Notes under the pieces: model-generated
What the model was told of the DNA's origin: nothing
The model's database searches: none
Seen by the model: the letters and a program-made list of their open reading frames with translations, nothing else
DNA from: Holophagaceae bacterium
Lineage (GTDB): Bacteria > Acidobacteriota > Holophagae > Holophagales > Holophagaceae
Assembly (NCBI GenBank): GCA_025353305.1
Contig: JANXQX010000272.1
Location: 1-50,847 of the forward strand
Length of the DNA: 50,847 nucleotides
Reading direction: 5' to 3'
Shown here: piece after piece, positions 25,167 to 31,410 of the stretch
Numbering within the stretch: position 1 is the first letter of the stretch
Layout: each line of letters opens with the position of its first letter
Made by a program: the position numbers and the translations under genes

Positions 25167-25911
25167 GCCCCTGCGGGTGCTCGTGGCGGATGACGAGGCT
25201 CCCGCGCGTTCCAAGATCCGACGCTTGTTGGCGAACGATACCCGTTTCACGATGGCTGGAGAAGCCGCCGATGGCCACGCGGCGGTGGCGCAAGTCCACG
25301 CTCTGCATCCAGACATTCTTATCCTGGACATACAAATGCCAGGCCTTACGGGGTTCGAGGTGCTGGCAGCTCTGGAACCGCCGTTACCCCAGGTGGTCTT
25401 TTCCACGGCCTTCGATCGCTTCGCGCTGGATGCCTTCGAGGCTTCGGCGGTGGACTATCTTCTGAAGCCCTACGATTCGGCCCGCTTCGCCAGGGCCCTC
25501 GACCGGGCCCACGCTCTGCATGGTGCCGGGAAGGGTGGGGAACTCAAGGCCTTGCTGGCTCGCGTCGCGAAGGCACCCCTGGAGCGCCTGCTGGTTAAGG
25601 ATGATGATCGATGGATTCCCGTACCAATAAGATTAGTTCGTCGATTTTCCGCTGATGGAAAACAGGTCACGGTGCACACAGAGAACGGAGTCCACTCAGT
25701 CCGAACCAGTCTTGTTGAATTGGAACGGAGGCTGGATTCGCGCCGGTTCATGCGGGTCCATCGAGGCGAGATCGTGGCCCTGGACGCCGTGGCCCATCTG
25801 GAGCCCTGGGACCACGGCGACGGATTACTGGTCTTGAAAGACGGCTCCAAAGTGGTGCTGAGCCGAACCTACCGGGCCGCCTTTGTGGCACGCTGGGGGC
25901 TGGAAGGCTGA
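25159..25911 (+). CDS. LytTR-family response regulator
   Basis: 250 aa. Receiver domain with DDE acid pocket (residues 11-13), phospho-acceptor Asp57 in LILDIQMPG and LLKP. A linker is followed by a LytTR DNA-binding domain with the RRFMRVHRGEIVALDAV signature. It overlaps the kinase gene by 8 bp and is almost certainly its partner. A short stretch near 25610-25670 is more AT-rich than its surroundings, but the reading frame is intact. Confidence 0.9.
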   Translation: MAEPLRVLVADDEAPARSKIRRLLANDTRFTMAGEAADGHAAVAQVHALHPDILILDIQMPGLTGFEVLAALEPPLPQVVFSTAFDRFALDAFEASAVDYLLKPYDSARFARALDRAHALHGAGKGGELKALLARVAKAPLERLLVKDDDRWIPVPIRLVRRFSADGKQVTVHTENGVHSVRTSLVELERRLDSRRFMRVHRGEIVALDAVAHLEPWDHGDGLLVLKDGSKVVLSRTYRAAFVARWGLEG

Positions 25912-25926
25912 GCCTTTGTTGGGGCT

Positions 25927-25944
25927 GCCTGGGAAAACCCGGGC
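25927..25944. terminator. Possible hairpin after the LytTR gene
   Basis: GCCTGGG (25927-25933) can pair with CCCGGGC (25938-25944) around AAAA, with one G-U pair. It lies 16 bp after the stop. No T-tract follows, so this is a weak terminator call. Confidence 0.3.
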
Positions 25945-25991
25945 TCAGGCCTTCCCTGGCGCTGCGTTGCCAGTGATGGGAACATCGAACC

Positions 25992-26993
25992 ATGCTCGAC
26001 CGCCTGCAAGCCTTTCTCGACCAGCACTCGCGGATCCTCCTCACCACCCATGAAAACCCCGATGGCGACGGCATTGGCGCCTGCTTGGGCCTGGCGCGCT
26101 ACCTGCGCTTCCTTGGCAAGGAGCCGCGCATCGTGGTTTCCCCCGCCGTGCCCGGAAATCTGCGCTGGCTGGATACTGAGGGCTGGATCGAGCCCTTCGA
26201 CCCCACCGGGGCCCACTCGGACCTCGCGGCCTGGCCGGATGCCTGGCTCCTGGTGGATGCTTCCGAACCGCATCGATTGGGGGTGATGCACCCAGTATTC
26301 GAGTCCACGAAAGCGCCCCGTGCCTGCCTGGACCATCACCTTAAGGAGGCGCCGCGAGGGTTTGAACATGAATTCACGGACCCCAAAGCCACGGCCAGCG
26401 GCGAGCTGGTCTACGATCTTGCGGCTCCCCGCATGGGCCTGCCATTGCCAATGTCCATGGCAGAAGCGATCTACGCGTCCTTGATTTCAGACACGGGCAA
26501 TTTCAGATTTTCCAATTCCACGGGCAAGGTGCATCGCATGGCGGCGAACCTCATCGAACAGGGCGTGCAACCGGCTCGCAGCTACCAGCGGATCTACCTG
26601 CAGGACACCCCCTCGAAGGTGAAGCTCTGGGGCCGTGCCCTGGAACGGATGGGTCTGCTGGGCGATGGGGCATTCGGCCTCATGGTCCTCAGCTTGGAAG
26701 ATATGAGGGCCTGCGGCGCCACCCACGATGACCTGGACGAATTGGTGCAGGAGCCCACCCGATTGGCCTCGGTCGAAGTGGCCGGGCTGCTTTACGAACT
26801 TGCCGATGGCCGCGTCAAGCTCTCGCTCAGGTCGAAAGATGCCGTGGATGTGAACGCTGTCTGCAAACTGTTCGGCGGCGGTGGTCACCGGCTGGCCTCC
26901 GGGGCCAAGCTGGACGGACCGATGCAGGCGGCCCAGACTCGAGTGGAAGCGGCGGTATTGGCCCAACTTGACCAAGATATGTCTAGATTTTAA
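25992..26993 (+). CDS. DHH/DHHA1 phosphoesterase (NrnA-like oligoribonuclease/pAp phosphatase)
   Basis: 333 aa. N-terminal DHH domain with THENPDGDGIGA (motif I), an LVDASEP acidic motif and LDHH, then the linker and DHHA1 domain ending in GGGGHRLASGAKL. NrnA-type enzymes degrade short RNA oligomers and dephosphorylate 3'-phosphoadenosine 5'-phosphate; some members hydrolyse pGpG or cyclic dinucleotides. The length is typical of NrnA (about 310-340 aa) and too short for RecJ. Single gene, with a hairpin about 55 bp downstream that could terminate it or belong to the ribA leader. Confidence 0.88.
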   Translation: MLDRLQAFLDQHSRILLTTHENPDGDGIGACLGLARYLRFLGKEPRIVVSPAVPGNLRWLDTEGWIEPFDPTGAHSDLAAWPDAWLLVDASEPHRLGVMHPVFESTKAPRACLDHHLKEAPRGFEHEFTDPKATASGELVYDLAAPRMGLPLPMSMAEAIYASLISDTGNFRFSNSTGKVHRMAANLIEQGVQPARSYQRIYLQDTPSKVKLWGRALERMGLLGDGAFGLMVLSLEDMRACGATHDDLDELVQEPTRLASVEVAGLLYELADGRVKLSLRSKDAVDVNAVCKLFGGGGHRLASGAKLDGPMQAAQTRVEAAVLAQLDQDMSRF

Positions 26994-27049
26994 GTTAAAC
27001 AAAAAGATGTTCAAACTTCTGTCCCAAACCCACACTCACAGCATCATAG

Positions 27050-27073
27050 GGATGAAGGAACCCTCCTTCATCC
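27050..27073 (+). promoter_or_regulatory. Perfect 10-bp hairpin just upstream of the first ribA
   Basis: GGATGAAGGA (27050-27059) pairs perfectly with TCCTTCATCC (27064-27073) around a 4-nt loop, 19 bp before the ribA ATG. It is not an FMN riboswitch: the conserved AGGGGCGGGG-type start is absent. It could be a terminator of the upstream gene or a leader structure controlling ribA. No T-run follows. Confidence 0.45.
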
Positions 27074-27092
27074 ATCCTCCTCGAGATCATTA

Positions 27093-27749
27093 ATGTCCAA
27101 AGAGTGCAGCAACGCCCCCAAGCTGGACCTCATCCAGAAATTCGAGACCGAGTCGGTGCCCTTCGTCGCCAAGGCGGATGTGCCCTCGATGTTCGGCAAG
27201 TTCACGGTGTATGGGTTCCTGGAGAAAGCCACGGGCAAGGAGCACCTGGCGGTGGTTGCCGGAGATATTGACAGCCGCAAGCGCATCAATGTCCGCATCC
27301 ACAGCGAGTGCCTGACCGGCGAGGTGCTGGGCAGCTTGAAATGCGATTGCCGACAGCAGCTGGAATCGGCTCTGCGGTACATCGGCGAGCATGGCGGCAT
27401 GGTGCTCTACCTGCGCCAGGAGGGCCGCGGCATCGGACTGCTGAACAAACTCAAGGCCTACGCTTTGCAGGAGCAGGGCCACGACACGGTGGAAGCCAAC
27501 CACATGCTGGGCTTCGCCGACGATCTCCGCACCTACAACTCCGCCATCGAGATGCTGCGCTTCTTTGGAATCCGCAAGGTGCTGCTGTTGACCAACAACC
27601 CGAAAAAAATCCTGGCGCTGGAAGATGCGGGCATCGAAGTCATGCGCGAGGTCCACCAGCAGGCCAGCAACCCCCACAACCTGCGCTACCTGCGGACCAA
27701 GGCCAAAAAGAGCGGCCACCTGCTGAGCTTTAAGGAAGAAGCTCTTTAG
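27093..27749 (+). CDS. ribA: GTP cyclohydrolase II, copy 1
   Basis: 218 aa stand-alone RibA, which opens GTP to the first riboflavin precursor. The zinc site is visible as Cys-x10-Cys-x-Cys (SECLTGEVLGSLKCDCRQQ), followed by the GTP-site segment YLRQEGRGIGL and NKLKAYALQEQG. Length matches E. coli RibA rather than the RibBA fusion. The ribosome-binding site is weak. Copy 2 lies at 30534 and is in register with it at a constant offset of 3441 bp. The 3' end overlaps the convergent regulator gene by 20 bp. Confidence 0.93.
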   Translation: MSKECSNAPKLDLIQKFETESVPFVAKADVPSMFGKFTVYGFLEKATGKEHLAVVAGDIDSRKRINVRIHSECLTGEVLGSLKCDCRQQLESALRYIGEHGGMVLYLRQEGRGIGLLNKLKAYALQEQGHDTVEANHMLGFADDLRTYNSAIEMLRFFGIRKVLLLTNNPKKILALEDAGIEVMREVHQQASNPHNLRYLRTKAKKSGHLLSFKEEAL

Positions 27750-28386
27750 GGCCCGGTTTCTTAGACATGCAGAATCTGCAGACCGCGCCTCCCTTGGCAA
27801 TGCAGGAGTCCAGCCGGACGTCCATGCCCGATGCCTTCTCGATAAGGCTCACATCGAACTGGCATAGTTCCGGATGAACCTTGGCAACCGAGTGGTACAC
27901 GCAGTTGACCGCCTCGATAACGGCTTCCTTGGAGCTGTCCGCCTGTTTCAAAGCCGCCCGGTATCCAAGGTCATTCAATAATTCGGTGACCTTCTTCAGG
28001 CGGAACGCTGGTGGATCCCTAGGCCTGAATTGGCTTTCGAGAGATTGCGCAACCACTCCGGCCAGTTCCCTCATGAACGTTTTCGCCCCGCCCGGCCCCA
28101 GCTTTTGGGCGAGTTGGGCAAGGATGACATTCGCCAACCAGGAATATTTCTTGGGAAATACATCAATGCCTTCATCGGAGATCAGATAGCGCCTTCTAGG
28201 CCTACCGACTGATCCTTTCGCGTCTGAGTAGGTTATGTATCCCAGGTCCAGGAGCTTCAGTACGTGCTGTTGAACCGCCGTCCGTGTGAGGCCTAGATGA
28301 GCCGCCAACTCATCGAGCGACGCCCCTTCATGGTGGCTGAGCAGGTACTCCAGGATCTTGCTTTGGTTGTCATGCAGGTTTTTCAT
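27730..28386 (-). CDS. SufR-like winged-helix regulator with C-terminal cysteine cluster
   Basis: 218 aa. N-terminal DeoR/ArsR-type winged helix (SLDELAAHLGLTRTAVQQHV) with a wing GRPRRRYLIS. The C-terminal half has the conserved NCVYHSVAKVHPELC pattern and two further Cys groups (DSCIAKGGAVCRFC), as in SufR and COG2345 regulators that bind an Fe-S cluster. ATG 28386 has AGGTGG 5 nt upstream. It is divergent from the lipocytochrome operon and shares a 126-bp AT-rich control region with it, so it most likely regulates that operon and itself in response to redox, iron or nitric oxide. The ligand is inferred from the family, not shown. Confidence 0.8.
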   Translation of the reverse strand: MKNLHDNQSKILEYLLSHHEGASLDELAAHLGLTRTAVQQHVLKLLDLGYITYSDAKGSVGRPRRRYLISDEGIDVFPKKYSWLANVILAQLAQKLGPGGAKTFMRELAGVVAQSLESQFRPRDPPAFRLKKVTELLNDLGYRAALKQADSSKEAVIEAVNCVYHSVAKVHPELCQFDVSLIEKASGMDVRLDSCIAKGGAVCRFCMSKKPGPKELLP

Positions 28387-28417
28387 GGTCGCCACCTGAG
28401 GAAAATCCCCCAATTAC

Positions 28418-28471
28418 ATTTAAACAATTTAAACAGACTTGTATGTTTTTATCAAACTTGTAGATTCAAGT
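28418..28471. promoter_or_regulatory. Candidate operator/promoter between the SufR-like gene and the cytochrome operon
   Basis: Two perfect tandem 9-mers ATTTAAACA (28418-28426 and 28427-28435) are followed by two copies of ACTTGTA (28437-28443 and 28456-28462). The second forms an inverted repeat with CAAGT (28467-28471). A plausible rightward promoter, TTGTAT (28439-28444) and TAGATT (28461-28466) with a 16-bp spacer, overlaps these repeats, so a protein bound there would block or activate it. Confidence 0.5.
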
Positions 28472-28512
28472 ATCGGGCAAGAGAACAGCCCATTTGAAAA
28501 AAGGAATCAAAG

Positions 28513-29739
28513 ATGAAACGCTGTCTGAAGTACTCCCTGGCCATCCCGATCGTAGCCCTCTTGACCGCGGCTGGTTGCTATTCCAACCATAAGGAGGCAT
28601 CTGCGAGTGTTGAGCCTCCGCTGGACCCCGTCCTGGTCGCTCAAGGCAAGGAGAGCTTCCGCACCGACACCTTCGGGGATGAAGCCTTTTGGACCGACAC
28701 CCTGGGCATGCACCAGGTCATCGCGTCCGCAGTGGACCCGACCACTGCCTTGTCCGTCGGGCTGAAGGTCGACGCCGAAGCATTGCCGCCCTCGGTGGTT
28801 GCAGGGATCCAGAATGGGTCCATCAGCCTGACGGATCCCGCCACGACCGTGGCCTTGCTGAAACTCAATGCTGTTGTCGGAGTGAAGGGCACCGTCGAAA
28901 ACATTGGTGGAAAAGACACGCTGACCCGGGTCGGCATCACCTGTGCCCTATGCCATTCCACCGTGGACAACTCTTTTGCATATGGAATCGGCAAGCGCCT
29001 GGATGGGTGGGCGAACCGCGATCTCAATCCAGGGGCGATCATCGCGCTTTCGCCGGCAGTGCCTGCAAGCGCCAAGGCGGTCTACAACTCCTGGGGCAAA
29101 GGAAAGTACGATCCCCGGTTCAACCTGGACAGCAAGAATGGACCACAAGTCATCCCACCCGCATATGGTTTGAGCGGTGTGCACAGCATCACTTCCACGG
29201 GCGATGGCAATGACATCGCTTATTGGAACCGGTACGTGTCCGTGACCCAGATGGGTGGCCAAGGCACCTTTTCCGACAGCCGGACCGGCGTGAATGTGAC
29301 CCATGGAACAAGCGATCTGGTGTCCTCCAAACTTCCGGCATTGCAGGCTTACCAGTTGAGCCTCGCGGCTCCGGCGCCGCCCTCCGGCAGCTTCGACGCC
29401 ACGGCGGCGGCCCGGGGAAAGACTGTCTTCGAAGGTGCAGGGAAATGCGCGGTCTGCCACACCGGAACCATGTTCACCGATGCCAATGTGAAGCTGCACC
29501 TCCCCAGTGAAGTTGTCAGCGAACCGGAACCCGATGGAGCCCCCAGCTACGCGTCGCGCAGCGCGACGAAACAGTACCGCACCGCGCCGCTGGCCGGGCT
29601 CTGGCAGCACGCTCCCTACTTCCACAACGGCAGCGCGCCGACCCTCGACGCGGTGGTGGAAACCTACAACACGAAAAAGAATCTCGGCCTGACCAGCGCC
29701 CAGAAGGCGGATCTTGCCGCGTACCTCAAGAGCCTTTGA
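28513..29739 (+). CDS. Di-haem c-type cytochrome lipoprotein
   Basis: 408 aa. Lipoprotein signal peptide with lipobox LTAAGC (Cys22), then two haem-attachment motifs, CALCH near residue 147 and CAVCH near residue 312. The C-terminal region with RTAPLAGLWQHAPYFHNGSAPTL matches the second domain of di-haem peroxidase/RoxA-like cytochromes. It probably sits in the outer or inner membrane facing the periplasm. AAGGAATCAAAG precedes ATG 28513. The flavin reductase gene follows after 1 bp, suggesting a shared electron-transfer or detoxification task. The actual substrate (peroxide, nitric oxide or an organic compound) is unknown. Confidence 0.83.
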   Translation: MKRCLKYSLAIPIVALLTAAGCYSNHKEASASVEPPLDPVLVAQGKESFRTDTFGDEAFWTDTLGMHQVIASAVDPTTALSVGLKVDAEALPPSVVAGIQNGSISLTDPATTVALLKLNAVVGVKGTVENIGGKDTLTRVGITCALCHSTVDNSFAYGIGKRLDGWANRDLNPGAIIALSPAVPASAKAVYNSWGKGKYDPRFNLDSKNGPQVIPPAYGLSGVHSITSTGDGNDIAYWNRYVSVTQMGGQGTFSDSRTGVNVTHGTSDLVSSKLPALQAYQLSLAAPAPPSGSFDATAAARGKTVFEGAGKCAVCHTGTMFTDANVKLHLPSEVVSEPEPDGAPSYASRSATKQYRTAPLAGLWQHAPYFHNGSAPTLDAVVETYNTKKNLGLTSAQKADLAAYLKSL

Positions 29740-29740
29740 C

Positions 29741-30463
29741 ATGGCTTCCTACAAAGCAAACCTCACGAGAGTTGAAGAAATCGCCGAAGGCACTCAGGCG
29801 TTCTACTTCAGCCGTCCTGCCGGGTTCGATTTTCGGGCCGGGCAGTTCGTCGACATCACTTTGCTCGATCCATCAGAAACGGATGCTGAGGGCGACATCC
29901 GGACCTTCACCCTTGCCAGTTCCCCGTTCGAGGGCCATCTGATGGTAGCCACCCGGATGAGGGATACCGCCTTCAAGCGGGTGCTGGGCAAGGCTCCAGC
30001 AGGCCTGGAAGTGGGTGTGGAGGGGCCGAGCGGCTCTTTCACCCTCCACAAGAAGGCGGCGAAGCCGGCGGTGTTCCTCGCGGGCGGCATCGGCATCACT
30101 CCCTTCCTGAGCATCGCCCGGCAAGCGGCCAAGGAAAACCTGCCGCACTTGATCCACTTGTTCTTTTCGAACCGGCGTCCGGAGGATGCCCCGTTCCTGG
30201 ATGAGCTGTCCGGCCTGGCATCCAGAAACCCGAATTTCCACCTCATCGCAACGATGGCGGAGATGGCGAAATCCAAGCGACCCTGGAAGGGGGAGCAGGG
30301 ATTCATCGATGGGCCCATGCTCAGCCGCCATCTCCAGGAGCTTGGGGGTCCCATCTACTACATCGCGGGTCCTCCGGCAATGGTGGTTGCCATGCGCCAG
30401 GTGCTCACGGCTGCCGGAGTGGATGAGGACGACATCCGCACCGAGGAATTCTCCGGCTATTAG
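29741..30463 (+). CDS. Ferredoxin-NADP reductase-type FAD oxidoreductase
   Basis: 240 aa. FAD-binding barrel with the RxxT motif (IRTFTLASSP), then the NAD(P) domain with FLAGGIGITPFLSI and a C-terminal YYIAGPPAMV, ending in EEFSGY. There is no 2Fe-2S domain. Such stand-alone modules move electrons between NAD(P)H and a partner such as a haem protein, globin or ferredoxin. It starts 1 bp after the cytochrome stop and should be cotranscribed. The cytochrome is exported while this protein has no signal peptide, so direct contact between the two is unlikely without a further carrier. Confidence 0.85.
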   Translation: MASYKANLTRVEEIAEGTQAFYFSRPAGFDFRAGQFVDITLLDPSETDAEGDIRTFTLASSPFEGHLMVATRMRDTAFKRVLGKAPAGLEVGVEGPSGSFTLHKKAAKPAVFLAGGIGITPFLSIARQAAKENLPHLIHLFFSNRRPEDAPFLDELSGLASRNPNFHLIATMAEMAKSKRPWKGEQGFIDGPMLSRHLQELGGPIYYIAGPPAMVVAMRQVLTAAGVDEDDIRTEEFSGY

Positions 30464-30481
30464 GCATGAAGACCGCGCGCA

Positions 30482-30498
30482 ATCGTCGGCGTGACGAT
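30482..30498. promoter_or_regulatory. Small inverted repeat upstream of the second ribA
   Basis: ATCGTC (30482-30487) and GACGAT (30493-30498) form a 6-bp inverted repeat with a 5-nt spacer. It lies in the 70-bp gap between the reductase stop and the second ribA. It differs from the leader hairpin of the first ribA. Weak evidence for function. Confidence 0.25.
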
Positions 30499-30533
30499 AG
30501 CCCTAAACACTCTCCTTCTTGATGGGACGAAGC

Positions 30534-31190
30534 ATGCTCAAGGATTCCAGCAATGCCGTTCAACTCGAAGTCATCCAGAAGTTCGATACCGAGCGAGTGC
30601 CCTTTGTTTCCAAGGCCGATATTCCCTCAATCTTCGGCAAGTTCACGGTCTATGGGTTCCTCGAAAAAGCCACGGGCAAAGAGCACTTGGCCATCATCTC
30701 CGGGGACATCGATTCACGAAATCGCATCACGCTGCGGATCCACAGCGAGTGTCTGACCGGCGAGGTGCTGGGCAGCCTGAAATGCGATTGCCGACAGCAG
30801 CTGGAATCGGCTCTGCGGTACATCGGCGAGCATGGTGGCATGGTCCTCTATCTGCGCCAGGAGGGCCGCGGCATCGGGTTGCTGAACAAGCTCAAGGCCT
30901 ATGCACTGCAGGAGCAGGGACATGACACAGTGGAAGCCAATCACCTATTGGGCTTTGCCGACGACCTCCGCACCTATAATTCCGCCATCGAGATGCTGCG
31001 CTTCTTCGGCATCCGCAAGGTGCTGCTGCTGACCAACAATCCTAAAAAAATTCTGGCGCTGGAAGATGCGGGCATCGAAGTCATGCGCGAGGTCCACCAG
31101 CAGGCCAGCAATCCCCACAACCTGCGTTACCTGAGGACCAAGGCCAAGAAGAGCGGCCACCTGCTGAGCTTCCAGGACGAGCCGCTCTAG
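30534..31190 (+). CDS. ribA: GTP cyclohydrolase II, copy 2
   Basis: 218 aa, collinear with copy 1 without gaps, which supports ATG 30534 rather than the upstream in-frame TTG/ATG codons. All zinc-binding Cys and the GTP-site motifs are kept. Over about the first 70 residues the copies differ at roughly 18 positions; over the remaining ~148 they differ at about 4, three of them in the last five residues. At DNA level there are uninterrupted identical stretches of nearly 60 bp. It lies 70 bp after the reductase and may be part of that operon, perhaps to supply extra flavin under the stress sensed by the regulator. Confidence 0.92.
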   Translation: MLKDSSNAVQLEVIQKFDTERVPFVSKADIPSIFGKFTVYGFLEKATGKEHLAIISGDIDSRNRITLRIHSECLTGEVLGSLKCDCRQQLESALRYIGEHGGMVLYLRQEGRGIGLLNKLKAYALQEQGHDTVEANHLLGFADDLRTYNSAIEMLRFFGIRKVLLLTNNPKKILALEDAGIEVMREVHQQASNPHNLRYLRTKAKKSGHLLSFQDEPL

Positions 31191-31410
31191 GTTTCGGCGT
31201 AAAAATTTTGGTTCGAATATCTGGGATAAAACATTCGCGGAGGTAGGCAGAGGGAATGGAGCTGCGCAGGGACTTCCTTCAATAGACTGGTTTTCTCTGG
31301 GAAGCTCAGCTATCTCTGCTTCCTCTGCGGGTGTTGCCCTACCCGGATGATGTCGTGCAAATTGCGCTAGTCTGTATGCCTCGTCATACGAGTCCATCGC
31401 TGAGGTTTCC
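31191..31410. other. 220-bp spacer upstream of the BNR-repeat protein
   Basis: No gene seen. AT-rich at its left end (31199-31235). It contains a GTATG-N6-CATAC inverted repeat (31374-31389) shortly before the next start and complementary GCAGAGG/CCTCTGC words near 31245 and 31322, which may be a degraded hairpin. Probably holds the promoter for the gene at 31411. Confidence 0.4.

Noticed and set aside
27000..27092. FMN riboswitch before ribA
   Set aside because: The hairpin present lacks the conserved core elements of the RFN structure.
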